Source: an uncultured Saccharophagus sp. (lineage in GTDB: Bacteria; Pseudomonadota; Gammaproteobacteria; Pseudomonadales; Cellvibrionaceae). From it: DNA of 36,319 nucleotides. Positions within the stretch are counted from its first letter, which is position 1. Each line of letters opens with the position of its first letter. Under the pieces are notes generated by a model. That model was not told the DNA's origin. It searched no databases and was given only the letters and a program-made list of their open reading frames with translations. The translations under genes were made by a program, and so were the position numbers. Below are positions 1 through 11,735 of this stretch, one piece after another. The stretch spans positions 1 to 36,319 of the forward strand of contig CAKZUG010000102.1 in the NCBI GenBank assembly GCA_937920545.1, written 5' to 3'.

Positions 1-585
1 GAAGATGCAACTGCTGTTGATTTGGGTGTGTTTGACCCTGCAGGTGCGCTTACATATACGCTCATTAATTCAAAAATTGAGTTAGGTTTAGAGATTTCGG
101 CTCTTGAGCAAGCTGGTTATGGCGAAGTTGTGTCTCAGCCCAAGGTCATTACAGGTGATAAACAAAAAGCAACGATCTCATCGGGTACAGAAATTGGCTT
201 CCAAAGTGAGTCTGCTAGTGGTGGTACTACAGTTGCTTTTAAAGAAGCGGCCCTAAAGTTAGATGTTGTTCCGCAGATCACACCAGACAACCGCATCATC
301 ATGGATTTAATTATTGAGCAAAACTCTGTTGGTGAAATCGTTGCGGGTATTCCTACTCTTGATATTACTGAGTTAACGACACAAGTACTTGTTAATGACG
401 GTGAGACTGTTGTGCTTGGCGGTGTTTATACTACCAACACATTTAAGCAAGAAACAAAGATCCCTCTTTTAGGTGACATCCCGTATCTTGGTCGTCTATT
501 CAGAAAGAATACGCAGCAAGATAATAAAAGCGAAATTCTTATTTTTGTGACGCCTCGCATCATGTCTGAAAAGATACGTAACTAA
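1..585 (+). CDS. pilQ: Type IV pilus secretin PilQ, C-terminal fragment
   Basis: PilQ forms the outer-membrane ring through which the type IV pilus passes. The reading frame is open from the first base, so the gene is cut by the window edge; the ATG-like start in the ORF track is not a real start. The visible ~194 residues are the conserved secretin core: a segment ending VVPQITPDNRIIMDL, then NDGETVVLGGVY, then IPLLGDIPYLGRLF, and the closing LIFVTPRI typical of secretins. Only 2 bases separate its stop from aroK, matching the pilMNOPQ-aroK-aroB order of pseudomonads and relatives, so it is probably co-transcribed with aroK. The N-terminal AMIN and N0/N1 domains lie outside the window. Confidence 0.96.
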   Translation, partial: EDATAVDLGVFDPAGALTYTLINSKIELGLEISALEQAGYGEVVSQPKVITGDKQKATISSGTEIGFQSESASGGTTVAFKEAALKLDVVPQITPDNRIIMDLIIEQNSVGEIVAGIPTLDITELTTQVLVNDGETVVLGGVYTTNTFKQETKIPLLGDIPYLGRLFRKNTQQDNKSEILIFVTPRIMSEKIRN

Positions 586-587
586 CT

Positions 588-1106
588 GTGAAAGAACATA
601 TAATATTAATTGGTCCTATGGGAGCAGGTAAATCTACTATTGGTAAATTACTTGCTTCCAAGCTCTCGACCAGCTTTGTTGATACTGATCATATTATTGA
701 GCAGAGAACAGGTGCTGATATTCCTTGGATCTTTGATGTTGAGGGGGAAGAGGGTTTTCGAGCTCGTGAAGTCGCTCTGCTTAAAGAGTTGGTTGATGCG
801 CCTGCCACAATAATTTCAACTGGTGGCGGTATTGTTGTTAAGCAAGAAAATAGACAGCTTTTAGCAAGGACCAGTTTTGTTGTTTATTTAACAGCAGATA
901 TTAACCATTTAGTCGAACGTACCCACAAAGACAAAAAGCGCCCGCTATTACAGGTTGATGACCCAAAACAAAAAGTTATCGACCTATTTAATGAGCGCGA
1001 CCCTCTTTATCGTGAGGTTTCTGATTTAATAGTTAAAACCGATAGTCGTTCGCCTAAGCATGTCGTACAGCGTATTGTTGACGAATTAGGCCTTTGTACA
1101 GATTAA
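588..1106 (+). CDS. aroK: Shikimate kinase AroK
   Basis: Cytoplasmic kinase that phosphorylates shikimate to shikimate-3-phosphate with ATP, in the chorismate pathway. The 172-residue length is normal for the family. Residues 9-17 are the Walker A loop GPMGAGKST. D32/D34 (VDTDHII) and R58 (GFRARE) match the shikimate-binding residues, GGGIV follows near residue 80, and the lid arginine lies in RTHKDKKRPLL. The start is GTG, two bases after the pilQ stop; no better start is available because the kinase fold begins at once. Translational coupling to pilQ is likely. The next gene of the pathway, aroB, follows after a gap of over 430 bases, longer than usual for this pair. Confidence 0.97.
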   Translation: MKEHIILIGPMGAGKSTIGKLLASKLSTSFVDTDHIIEQRTGADIPWIFDVEGEEGFRAREVALLKELVDAPATIISTGGGIVVKQENRQLLARTSFVVYLTADINHLVERTHKDKKRPLLQVDDPKQKVIDLFNERDPLYREVSDLIVKTDSRSPKHVVQRIVDELGLCTD

Positions 1107-1542
1107 TATTGAATTTTAACGGGTACTTTGCTGATGCGAATGCTCGTTTTTATATTTTAAATATATAATATATGTATAACCAATGCCCTGTACTGTTTGT
1201 TCTGTCAACCGAGAAATGTTGCGGAATATCAACGTGGCCTCAACGTAGTCTTTTTGTTGTCTGGCTTTGGTTTTGTAAGCTGAATTACTCTAACAGTGCT
1301 CAGTTCGCTGGGCTTGAATCAAGGGCGATGTATATTCCTTGACTTTTTTTGCTGGTACCACAGGTATTATTTTTGTGTTTTTAAAATTTTAATTGATCGA
1401 ATTTGTGCTTGTCTAGTATACATGTGGCCCTAATTTGAGATGCCTTTACTTATCTTTCTTGTTTTTCTCCTATCATTTTATGGTTGTCTCCAGTTACATA
1501 TAGCTTTTATACTGCATAATAAATAAATATTTGGAAAGTTTT
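1107..1542 (+). other. Intergenic region aroK-aroB
   Basis: This 436-base AT-rich stretch has no convincing ORF. It includes a run of alternating A/T (around 1150-1172) that could contain a promoter -10 region, but I cannot assign a promoter with confidence. The 12-mer GAGATGCCTTTA at 1437-1448 also occurs about 100 bases upstream of gltB. The length suggests that aroB may have its own promoter here. Confidence 0.5.
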
Positions 1543-2619
1543 ATGCATACTGTTGAAGTTGATCTCGGGGTAAGAAGCTACCCAATACACATCGGCCCTA
1601 ATCTATTATCTCAAGTTGATATTTTATTTCCGTATATTAAAAGCCAAGTCATGGTTGTCTCTAATACCACGGTTGCGCCTCTATACATGGAAACAGTGGT
1701 TGCGCAGTTAAGTGTTTCTTTTCGTGTGGATACTATTGAGCTGCCAGATGGTGAGTCTTATAAGCATTTGGATACCATTAATAAAATTTTTGATGCTTTG
1801 CTGACAAAAAAGCATAATCGTTCAAGTACGATTGTTGCGTTAGGTGGTGGTGTTGTGGGTGATATGGCTGGGTTTGCAGCAGCAGCGTATCAGCGTGGTA
1901 TTAATTTTATTCAGATCCCAACAACGCTTTTATCTCAGGTTGACTCTTCGGTTGGCGGTAAAACGGGAGTTAATCATCCTCTTGGTAAAAATATGATCGG
2001 TGCTTTTCATCAGCCACAGGCTGTTTTGATTGATACGCTGGTGCTATCGACACTAAGCGACAAAGAATTGCGTGCAGGTTTTGCCGAAGTGATTAAATAT
2101 GGCCTCATTATTGATTATCCATTTTTTGAATGGCTTGAAGATAATATGGATAAGGTGTTGGCACGCGATCCAGATGCGCTAGCTTATTGTATTAAGCAAT
2201 CATGCATATCTAAAGCCGATGTTGTTTCTCAAGATGAAAAAGAGTCGGGCATTCGTGCTATTTTAAATTTAGGTCACACGTTTGGTCATGCCATTGAGGC
2301 GCATCAGGGTTATGGCAATTGGCTACATGGTGAGGCGGTTGCTGCCGGAATGGTTATGGCCAGTGATCTATCGTTACGTATGGGTTGGATTACGTCTGAT
2401 TTTCATGAACGAGTTATCGCTATTATTAAGCGTTCAGGCCTTCCTGTTAATCCGCCCGAAAATATGACAGAGAATGATTTTTTACATTATATGTCTGTTG
2501 ATAAAAAAGTATTAGATGGGAATTTAAGGTTGGTATTATTAAAAGAGCCTGGCAAAGCTGTTGTGTGCGATAACATTGATGCAAAACTATTGTCTCAAAC
2601 ATTCAATCATAAAATTTAG
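1543..2619 (+). CDS. aroB: 3-dehydroquinate synthase AroB
   Basis: Converts DAHP to 3-dehydroquinate, the second step of the shikimate pathway, using NAD and a divalent metal. The ORF track opens at a TTG at 1531, but the in-frame ATG at 1543 gives the usual family N-terminus (MHTVEVDLG) and has GGAAAG just upstream, so I prefer it (358 aa). Visible motifs: the DGE segment, the nucleotide loop [11 protein letters not shown], the [19 protein letters not shown] signature, and the metal ligands in [18 protein letters not shown] and LHGEAV. damX follows after about 20 bases, so the two are probably one operon, as in E. coli and Pseudomonas. Confidence 0.97.
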   Translation: MHTVEVDLGVRSYPIHIGPNLLSQVDILFPYIKSQVMVVSNTTVAPLYMETVVAQLSVSFRVDTIELPDGESYKHLDTINKIFDALLTKKHNRSSTIVALGGGVVGDMAGFAAAAYQRGINFIQIPTTLLSQVDSSVGGKTGVNHPLGKNMIGAFHQPQAVLIDTLVLSTLSDKELRAGFAEVIKYGLIIDYPFFEWLEDNMDKVLARDPDALAYCIKQSCISKADVVSQDEKESGIRAILNLGHTFGHAIEAHQGYGNWLHGEAVAAGMVMASDLSLRMGWITSDFHERVIAIIKRSGLPVNPPENMTENDFLHYMSVDKKVLDGNLRLVLLKEPGKAVVCDNIDAKLLSQTFNHKI

Positions 2620-2641
2620 CTTAATTAAGTGAGTGCTCATA

Positions 2642-4111
2642 GTGTCTAACTCTCCGTCAAACTTTTTTACAACACCGTTGCTTAACGGTTTACTTGCACA
2701 GGTTGTGCAACTGGTTCGGTTTGGTGATGGCTTGCCTATTATTTATGGTGAGCAGGGTATAGGCAAAAGTGCAGTAGCATTAGAAGTGTCAAACCGTTTG
2801 GCATCTGATGGTGTGGTTGTTTGTGTTGACTGTCGCGAGTTTATAACAGACTTTACTGTTTTCTTAACGTTCGCGCTTTCTGAGTTGGGTTATGCCAGTG
2901 ACGATGTAACAAGTGCTGGCGAAGGGCTGTCACAGCTACGTAATTTCTCGCGCCTGTTACTTAAAAGCCAACGTTTGGCTGTTTTAGTTTTAGATAACGC
3001 TGGCGTTTTAGATGATATGTCGCTGGCTGCGCTGCTCAGTTTGGCGCAGGGACAAGGTGACAATGGCGTAGGGTTGCGCTTTGTTTTCACTGGTAGCGTT
3101 GATTTAGTTGACCGTATCGATAAACTGGATATCGTCGACGTGGGCGTCTATGATTTTGAGTTATCTAGCCTGTCCCCTATAGAAGCTGAAGACTTTATTG
3201 CTTTTGTTGCTGACGAACGTGGTGTTAGTTTATCCAAAGAAAGCGCAGCTAGTTTGTGGTCAGCAAGTAAGGGTAACCCAAGTAAGATCTTGGGGCTTAT
3301 TGAACAAACACCGTTAAGTGTAGCGGCTGAATCAACTAACGTTTTTTCACCCAGTATGCCTGATCTTAAGAAAATCCCTATTTGGCATGCGGCTACGGTC
3401 GTTGTGTTGCTTATCGCTCTCATCTGGGTGTATAGCTCAAGAGATCATGGTGCGCCAAAAACGGTGGCTGTTGAAATTATTGATTTACCGCAAAGTATGG
3501 CCCAGACTCGTGAGAAGAAAGCCGCTGTTACTTCCGCGCCCATTGTTCAAGATTCGTTGGTTGGCGAGGGACGCTTGGATTCGATGGTTTCTGGTGTCGC
3601 TGATGTTGCTTTGCCTGAGCGCGCATCATTACCAAAAGAGTTACCTGTTCAAAATCAACAGACAGACGTTGTGCCATTAGTGGATGAACCCCAAAAAATA
3701 TCTGCGCTAAATGAAAAGGCCATTGACACATCAGAGCCGGTAGTCGTCACGCAGATCGCTAAGCCGCCATTGGATAAAGTGCCTAATGTTGCTCCTCAAT
3801 CGGAGTTGAGTCGCCTTCTACAGCAAAGCCGCAGTTATATCAGTAAGCAATCACCATCACATTATGCTTTACAGGTGCTTGCTCTAAGTAATGAGACGGC
3901 TCTTTTGCAATATGTACGTCGCCAGCCAAATAAGAATGTATTGCGTGTGATTAATGTAAGGCGTGGGGATACAGAATTATTTATTGTTATTACTGGGGCT
4001 TACGCATCAAAAGAAGCGGCTCAAAAAGCCATTTCTGGTTTGCCTTTAGTGCAGCGTCAAGCAAAGCCATGGCCGAAAACATATGGTTCCATACAGGCCG
4101 ATATGCAATAG
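2642..4111 (+). CDS. damX: DamX-like cell division protein (AAA ATPase, TM, SPOR)
   Basis: Single-pass inner-membrane protein; DamX family members bind septal peptidoglycan through a C-terminal SPOR domain and take part in division. The N-terminal ~230 residues are a cytoplasmic AAA-like ATPase with Walker A GEQGIGKSA and a Walker B-like LAVLVLDNAG. A hydrophobic segment (AATVVVLLIALIWVY) follows near residue 255. Next is a Pro/Val-rich periplasmic linker, and the C-terminus (HYALQVLAL...) is a SPOR domain. The ORF track starts at GTG 2633. The in-frame GTG at 2642 sits at better distance from AAGTGAG, so I chose it; both remain possible. The position after aroB is the classical damX location. 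Enteric DamX lacks a strong Walker motif, whereas the pseudomonad-type protein has this ATPase half. Confidence 0.9.
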   Translation: MSNSPSNFFTTPLLNGLLAQVVQLVRFGDGLPIIYGEQGIGKSAVALEVSNRLASDGVVVCVDCREFITDFTVFLTFALSELGYASDDVTSAGEGLSQLRNFSRLLLKSQRLAVLVLDNAGVLDDMSLAALLSLAQGQGDNGVGLRFVFTGSVDLVDRIDKLDIVDVGVYDFELSSLSPIEAEDFIAFVADERGVSLSKESAASLWSASKGNPSKILGLIEQTPLSVAAESTNVFSPSMPDLKKIPIWHAATVVVLLIALIWVYSSRDHGAPKTVAVEIIDLPQSMAQTREKKAAVTSAPIVQDSLVGEGRLDSMVSGVADVALPERASLPKELPVQNQQTDVVPLVDEPQKISALNEKAIDTSEPVVVTQIAKPPLDKVPNVAPQSELSRLLQQSRSYISKQSPSHYALQVLALSNETALLQYVRRQPNKNVLRVINVRRGDTELFIVITGAYASKEAAQKAISGLPLVQRQAKPWPKTYGSIQADMQ

Positions 4112-4533
4112 CGCTTTTATGTTTGCTTCGCCACTTTGCATGAAGTCGGTCTACGGTGCGCATGAATATTGATTTTAGGCTGCGATGCCTATAAAATAGA
4201 CGCTAATTTCGTGGCGCTTAATATTTCTTCTTTCATATTGTTATTGCAAACCTTGCCTTAGCAGGTAACTAGAGTTACTATCTCGCGCCAAATTATTCTG
4301 TGCGCTTTTCCTAAAGTGCAAAATCTTATGGTTTTGATTAACCATACTAGCAGCTGTTTAAATGTTACATACAAATATGCCGCTCTCAATATCAAATTAA
4401 ATACATTGAAATTTGGGCAAAGCTCAGCATTCATTTAGAGATGCCTTTAACGGCGTAATCTCTAACGCATATGATTGTGTTGTGTGCTCTTGCCCTCCTA
4501 AAAATTTTTGTTTTAAATTAAGTGAATAAGCCT
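4112..4533 (+). promoter_or_regulatory. gltB leader/promoter region
   Basis: This 422-base AT-rich gap before gltBD must hold the gltB promoter, but no consensus is clear enough to place. At 4438-4462 there is an imperfect inverted repeat (GAGAT-GCC, loop TTTAAC, GGC-GTA-ATCTC) about 75-95 bases before the gltB start. It could be an operator or leader hairpin. Its left half contains the 12-mer GAGATGCCTTTA also found about 100 bases upstream of aroB. The function is inferred only from position. Confidence 0.4.
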
Positions 4534-7500
4534 ATGAGTACTGGTCTGTATCAGTTGGATGAATTTAAAGATAATTGTGGTTTTGGTCTAATTGCTAATT
4601 TAGAGGGCAAACCAAGCCATTCATTATTACAAACAGGTATCGAGTCATTAACCTGTATGACTCACCGTGGCGGTATTGCTGCAGATGGTAAAACAGGTGA
4701 TGGCTGTGGATTACTTATTCAAAAGCCGGATGCATTTTTGCGCGCTGAAGCTCAAAAACTCGGCGTGAAGCTAGCCGAAACGTACGCAATTGGCTCGTTT
4801 ATGTTTTCGCAAGACGAAAGCGCATTAGACGCCAGTAAAGCAACAGTTGAAGCTGCATTGACTGCACAGGGCTTTGGTCAATTAACATGGCGTTTGGTTC
4901 CAACTAATTCGGCGTGTTTAGGGCCTATTGCATTAGAATCTGCGCCCATTTTGTATCACCTCTTTATAGATGTGAAAGATCTGGCTGAAAAAGATATTAA
5001 CGCCAAGTTGTTTTTTGCTAGACGTAAAATAGAAATCGCCTTTAGCGATGATATCGATTTTTACATCAGCAGTTTGAGCTTACAGGTATTGTCGTACAAA
5101 GGTCTTATGATGCCTGTCGACTTACCGCAGTTTTATCCTGATCTAGCTGACCCAGAACTAAAAACAGGTATTTGCGTATTCCACCAACGCTTCTCAACCA
5201 ACACATTGCCACGGTGGCCGCTTGCTCAACCGTTTAGAATGTTAGCGCACAACGGTGAAATCAACACCATTACGGGTAACCGCAACTGGTCAATGGCGCG
5301 TACAAGCAAATTTAAGTCAGATTCATTACCTGACCTTGAATCCATCGCACCTCTTGTTAACCGCACCGGCTCCGATTCATCTAGCTTAGATAACATGTTT
5401 GAGTTGTTAGTGATTGGCGGCGTCGATATTCACAGAGCATTGCGTATGCTTGTTCCACCTGCTTGGCAAAATGTTGAGCACATGGACCCAGAGCTAAAAG
5501 CTTTTTATGAATACAACTCAATGCATGTTGAGCCTTGGGATGGCCCCGCTGGTTTGGCATTAACAGATGGCCGCTACGCGGTGTGTACGCTTGATAGAAA
5601 CGGCCTTCGCCCATCGCGTTGGGTTATCACAAAAGATAATAACATTACTGTTGCATCAGAAATTGGTACATACAACTACAAGCCAGAAGATGTTGTTGCT
5701 AAAGGCCGCTTAGGGCCAGGCCAAATTTTATCGGTTGATACCCAAACGGGTAAACTGCATCACACCGATGACATCGACAATATGCTTAAAAGCAGCCAGC
5801 CATACATTACATGGTTAAAAGATAAAGCGCTCCGCATCGAGTCAAAATTATCTGGCGACACCACAGAAACCGAAATGGATACCGACGAAGTCAAAACAGC
5901 CATGAAGCTGTTTCAGGTATCGTATGAGGAGTGCGATCAAGTATTGCGCCCCTTAGTTGAATCAGGTCAAGAGGCTGTCGGTTCAATGGGTGATGATACG
6001 CCAATGGCGGTACTTTCTGCTAAAGAGCGTTCGTTATATGACTACTTCCGCCAGCAGTTTGCGCAGGTAACCAATCCGCCTATCGACCCGCTACGCGAAG
6101 CCATTGTGATGTCGTTAGAGACGTGCATTGGTCGTGAGTTATCGGTATTTGAAGAAACAGCCGATCATGCCGATCGTGTGATTTTATCAAGCCCTGTTTT
6201 ATCGCCCACTAAATACCGCTCTCTGGTGGGCTTGTCGCGCGAAGAGTATAAATCTGACGTATTCTCACTGCAGTATAACGCCAGCGAAACCAACCTTAAA
6301 GCCGCTATCGAAACACTGCTTGATAGCGTGGTTGCCTCGGTTAAAGCGGGTACAACCTTGGTTGTGCTAGATGAAAGCGATATCACAAAAGACAGCGTAC
6401 CGATTCATGCATTGTTAGCCACAGGTGCGGTTCACCACCACCTAACAGCGCAAGGCTTACGTTGTGATGCCAACATTATTGTTAAAACCGGCACAGCACG
6501 TGATTCACACCAAATTGCGACCTTAATTGGTTATGGTGCCACTGCAGTATACCCATGCTTGAGTTACTACGTGATTAACACTCTCACTGAGTCTGGCGAT
6601 ATCGTCATGGACAACGGCGCGGCATACCGTAGTTACCGCAAAGGTATCGATAAAGGTTTATTAAAAATCTTATCTAAAATGGGTATTTCAACGATTGCTT
6701 CTTACCGTGGTTCTCAGTTGTTTGAAGCGATTGGCTTATCAGAAGAAGTGATCTCTCTTTGCTTCAACGGCACGCCAAGTAAGATCAAAGGTGCTGAATT
6801 TGTCGACCTTGAAACCGACCAAATTAAATTAGCAAAAGATGCGTGGAAGCAACGCAAACCTATTAGCCCCGGTGGCCTACTCAAGTATGTACACGGGCAG
6901 GAATATCATGCCTACAACCCCGATGTGGTCTCAACACTACAAAGTGCAGTCAAAACAGGCGATTATTCACACTGGCAAAAATATGCCACCTTAGTGAACG
7001 AGCGCCCAGTGGCTACACTACGCGATCTACTTGGCCTAAAAAGCGGCGTACCCATTTCGATAGAAGATGTCGAGCCAGTAGAAAGCATCTTAAAACGCTT
7101 TGATTCGGCGGGTATGTCTTTGGGTGCATTAAGCCCAGAAGCGCATGAAGGCTTAGCTGAGGCCATGAACTCGTTAGGTGGCCGTTCAAACAGTGGTGAA
7201 GGTGGTGAAGACCCAGCCCGTTTTGACACAGCCAAAATGTCTAAAATTAAACAAATTGCTAGTGGCCGTTTTGGTGTAACCCCGCATTATTTAGTTAATG
7301 CCGAAGTACTCCAAATTAAAGTAGCGCAGGGTGCAAAACCCGGTGAGGGCGGACAGTTACCTGGCGGTAAAGTGAATGAGCTTATCGCAAAGCTGCGTTT
7401 TTCTGTGCCGGGTGTGACGCTTATTTCACCGCCACCGCATCACGATATTTACTCTATCGAAGATTTAGCTCAGCTTATTTATGACCTTAAGCAAGTCAAC

Positions 7501-8976
7501 CCAACCGCGTTAGTCTCGGTTAAATTAGTGTCAAGGCCGGGTGTGGGTACGATTGCCGCAGGTGTGGCAAAAGCCTACGCCGATTTAATTACTATATCGG
7601 GGTACGATGGCGGTACAGCAGCAAGCCCCTTAACGTCAATACGCTATGCTGGCTCGCCTTGGGAGCTAGGTTTATCCGAGACACACCAAACGCTGAAGGC
7701 CAATAACCTACGCGATAAAGTGCGTGTACAAACCGATGGTGGTTTAAAATCAGGTTTAGACGTAATTAAAGCGGCTATGTTAGGTGCCGAGAGCTTCGGT
7801 TTTGGTACAGCGCCCATGGTTGCTCTTGGTTGTAAATACTTACGTATTTGTCACCTTAACAACTGTGCAACCGGTGTAGCCACTCAGCAAGATAAGTTGC
7901 GTCGTCATCACTACATTGGCACCAAAGAAATGGTGATGAACTTCTTTAACTTTGCGGCACAAGAAACGCGCGAATGGCTAGCCAAGCTTGGTTTTACATC
8001 GCTAGATCAAATTATTGGTCGCGTTGATTTGCTTGAGCTATTAGAAGGTAAAACGCAAAAGCAAAACAAGCTAGATTTAAGCCCCATCATCTATACCGAT
8101 GATTTCTTAAAGTCTAAGCCTCAGTCGTGTGCCGTTGAGCGAAACGAACCATTCGATAAAGGCTTACTTGCAGAAGACATGGTTAACCAAATTTTGCCAG
8201 CTATTAATAGTAAATCGGGTGGTGAATTTAGCTTTGATATTACCAACTGCGATCGCTCAATTGGCGCTCGTATTTCTGGTGAAATCGCTAAACGCTACGG
8301 CAATAATGGTATGTCTGGTTCGCCCATTACGCTTAACCTTAAAGGTATTGCAGGTCAAAGTTTTGGTGTTTGGAATGCTGGCGGCTTAAACTTGATTCTC
8401 GATGGCGATGCCAACGATTACGTAGGTAAAGGCATGGCCGGCGGCAAAATCGTTATTCGCCCGCCTGCGGGTTCGCAGTTCGAGAGCCACAAAACCAGTA
8501 TCATGGGTAATACCTGCTTATACGGTGCAACGGGCGGTAAAGTCTTTGCCGCGGGCGGTGCCGGTGAGCGCTGTGGTGTACGTAACTCGGGTGCGCATGT
8601 TGTTGTTGAAAGCGCAGGTGATCATTGCTGCGAGTACATGACCGGCGGTGCTGTAACCGTCTTGGGTGATATCGGGATTAACTTTGGTGCAGGTATGACC
8701 GGCGGTTATGCGTATGTGCTTGATGAGAACAACACGTTTGTTGACCGTTATAATCATGAATTGGTGGATATTTCACGTATTCATACCGAATCACTAGAGG
8801 CGCATAAAAACAACCTGCGAAACATTATTGAAGAGTTCGTCGAAGAGACGCAAAGTAAGCGCGGTATACATTTACTTGAAAACTTCGATAGATACATTAC
8901 ACGTTTCTGGTTGGTGAAGCCTATTGCGGCAACATTTGATTCGCTGTTAGCAAATGTAAAAGATCGCGGTGAGTAA
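4534..8976 (+). CDS. gltB: Glutamate synthase (NADPH) large subunit GltB
   Basis: Large (alpha) subunit of GOGAT: hydrolyses glutamine and transfers the ammonia to 2-oxoglutarate, using electrons from GltD. The 1480 residues match the family. The ORF track opens at GTG 4522; ATG 4534 gives the family N-terminus [15 protein letters not shown]15 (NCGFGL) is the class II amidotransferase nucleophile, exposed after propeptide removal. The order is amidotransferase domain (~15-400), central domain (~470-750) and FMN synthase domain (~800-1190, [23 protein letters not shown]). Next come three cysteines in [12 protein letters not shown] for the 3Fe-4S cluster, then a C-terminal beta-helix rich in glycine repeats ([20 protein letters not shown]). 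gltD follows after a gap holding two hairpins. Confidence 0.98.
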   Translation: MSTGLYQLDEFKDNCGFGLIANLEGKPSHSLLQTGIESLTCMTHRGGIAADGKTGDGCGLLIQKPDAFLRAEAQKLGVKLAETYAIGSFMFSQDESALDASKATVEAALTAQGFGQLTWRLVPTNSACLGPIALESAPILYHLFIDVKDLAEKDINAKLFFARRKIEIAFSDDIDFYISSLSLQVLSYKGLMMPVDLPQFYPDLADPELKTGICVFHQRFSTNTLPRWPLAQPFRMLAHNGEINTITGNRNWSMARTSKFKSDSLPDLESIAPLVNRTGSDSSSLDNMFELLVIGGVDIHRALRMLVPPAWQNVEHMDPELKAFYEYNSMHVEPWDGPAGLALTDGRYAVCTLDRNGLRPSRWVITKDNNITVASEIGTYNYKPEDVVAKGRLGPGQILSVDTQTGKLHHTDDIDNMLKSSQPYITWLKDKALRIESKLSGDTTETEMDTDEVKTAMKLFQVSYEECDQVLRPLVESGQEAVGSMGDDTPMAVLSAKERSLYDYFRQQFAQVTNPPIDPLREAIVMSLETCIGRELSVFEETADHADRVILSSPVLSPTKYRSLVGLSREEYKSDVFSLQYNASETNLKAAIETLLDSVVASVKAGTTLVVLDESDITKDSVPIHALLATGAVHHHLTAQGLRCDANIIVKTGTARDSHQIATLIGYGATAVYPCLSYYVINTLTESGDIVMDNGAAYRSYRKGIDKGLLKILSKMGISTIASYRGSQLFEAIGLSEEVISLCFNGTPSKIKGAEFVDLETDQIKLAKDAWKQRKPISPGGLLKYVHGQEYHAYNPDVVSTLQSAVKTGDYSHWQKYATLVNERPVATLRDLLGLKSGVPISIEDVEPVESILKRFDSAGMSLGALSPEAHEGLAEAMNSLGGRSNSGEGGEDPARFDTAKMSKIKQIASGRFGVTPHYLVNAEVLQIKVAQGAKPGEGGQLPGGKVNELIAKLRFSVPGVTLISPPPHHDIYSIEDLAQLIYDLKQVNPTALVSVKLVSRPGVGTIAAGVAKAYADLITISGYDGGTAASPLTSIRYAGSPWELGLSETHQTLKANNLRDKVRVQTDGGLKSGLDVIKAAMLGAESFGFGTAPMVALGCKYLRICHLNNCATGVATQQDKLRRHHYIGTKEMVMNFFNFAAQETREWLAKLGFTSLDQIIGRVDLLELLEGKTQKQNKLDLSPIIYTDDFLKSKPQSCAVERNEPFDKGLLAEDMVNQILPAINSKSGGEFSFDITNCDRSIGARISGEIAKRYGNNGMSGSPITLNLKGIAGQSFGVWNAGGLNLILDGDANDYVGKGMAGGKIVIRPPAGSQFESHKTSIMGNTCLYGATGGKVFAAGGAGERCGVRNSGAHVVVESAGDHCCEYMTGGAVTVLGDIGINFGAGMTGGYAYVLDENNTFVDRYNHELVDISRIHTESLEAHKNNLRNIIEEFVEETQSKRGIHLLENFDRYITRFWLVKPIAATFDSLLANVKDRGE

Positions 8977-9002
8977 CGCACCTCGTTTATGTACTTCGCT
9001 AA

Positions 9003-10514
<1,512 letters not shown>

Positions 10515-10552
10515 GCGTCTTATTGAGTAATACGCATATAAACGGAGGCCAC

Positions 10553-11626
10553 ATGAGCCCATTACAAAACGACCGCTTTCTTAAAGCGTTAATGCGTGAG
10601 CCAGTTGACCAAACCCCCGTGTGGATGATGCGCCAAGCTGGTCGTCATCTACCCGAGTACCGTCAGGTTCGCCAAACGGCAGGCAGCTTTATGGATTTAT
10701 GTACTAATCCTGAGCTTGCCACCGAAGTGACTATGCAGCCGCTAGAGCGTTACCCGCTCGATGCAGCTATTTTGTTTTCAGATATATTAACCATTCCTGA
10801 CGCGATGGGTTTGGGCTTATATTTTGAGACAGGCGAAGGCCCTAAGTTTAAAAAAACCATCAGCACTGAAGCCGACGTCGCTGCGTTAAATGTGATCAAC
10901 CCGCACAAAGATTTAACCTATGTGATCGATGCTGTAGCCAGTATTTCGCGTGAGTTAAATGGCCGCGTACCGCTGATTGGTTTTTCTGGTAGCCCCTGGA
11001 CGCTTGCTACCTATATGGTTGAGGGCGGCTCAAGTAAAGGTTTTCACAAAACCAAAGCGCTTATCTATAACCAGCCAGAAGTCGCTGACCAGCTTTTAGA
11101 TGTGCTTGCCGACTCGGTAATTGTATATCTGAATGCGCAAATAGAAGCGGGCGCGCAGGCCGTGCAAATATTTGATTCTTGGGGCGGTGCCTTATCGCAC
11201 GATGCTTATATTCGCTTTTCGCTTAACCCCATGAAAAAAATCATTAACGGCTTGAAGCGTGAACATAATGGGCGAAAAGTCCCTGTTATTATGTTTACCA
11301 AAGGTGGTGGGCAGTGGTTAAACGTTATGGCCGACAGTGGTGCCGATTGCTTAGGCCTAGATTGGACAACCGACTTAGGCATGGCACGCAACCAAGTGGG
11401 TAACCAAGTTTCATTGCAAGGTAACATGGACCCGTCGGTTTTATTATCGAACCCCACGGTGATTCGCCACGAGGTTGAGCGTATTTTAGCGTCGTACGGC
11501 GCGCATAGTGGTCATGTATTTAACTTAGGCCACGGTATTACACCGGACGTAAAACCTGAAAGCGCCAAAGTTTTTGTTGAGTCTGTGGGAGAGCTGTCAC
11601 AAAAATACCACGCCAATATAGACTAG
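10553..11626 (+). CDS. hemE: Uroporphyrinogen decarboxylase HemE
   Basis: Cytoplasmic enzyme that removes four acetate carboxyls from uroporphyrinogen III to give coproporphyrinogen III in heme synthesis. The ORF track starts at TTG 10523, but a strong GGAGG (10544-10548) four bases before ATG 10553 decides the start ([13 protein letters not shown]; 357 aa, normal). Diagnostic motifs are [15 protein letters not shown] near the N-terminus with substrate-binding arginines, the aspartate in [30 protein letters not shown], and [14 protein letters not shown] near the C-terminus. It follows gltD closely, as in pseudomonads. Confidence 0.98.
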   Translation: MSPLQNDRFLKALMREPVDQTPVWMMRQAGRHLPEYRQVRQTAGSFMDLCTNPELATEVTMQPLERYPLDAAILFSDILTIPDAMGLGLYFETGEGPKFKKTISTEADVAALNVINPHKDLTYVIDAVASISRELNGRVPLIGFSGSPWTLATYMVEGGSSKGFHKTKALIYNQPEVADQLLDVLADSVIVYLNAQIEAGAQAVQIFDSWGGALSHDAYIRFSLNPMKKIINGLKREHNGRKVPVIMFTKGGGQWLNVMADSGADCLGLDWTTDLGMARNQVGNQVSLQGNMDPSVLLSNPTVIRHEVERILASYGAHSGHVFNLGHGITPDVKPESAKVFVESVGELSQKYHANID

Positions 11627-11628
11627 TG

Positions 11629-11646
11629 CTCTTTGTTACGAAAGAG
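11629..11646 (+). terminator. Possible terminator after hemE
   Basis: Inverted repeat CTCTTT-GTTACG-AAAGAG starts 3 bases after the hemE stop. The tail (TCCTCTATTATTT) is only partly T-rich, so this is a weak terminator candidate. Confidence 0.35.
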
Positions 11647-11735
11647 TCCTCTATTATTTAAGGGTTCTCAGCTTAAATGCACCTTTAAGTTTACACACTG
11701 TCAAACCGACAATAGTGTTAAATAGAGTTTTTTCT

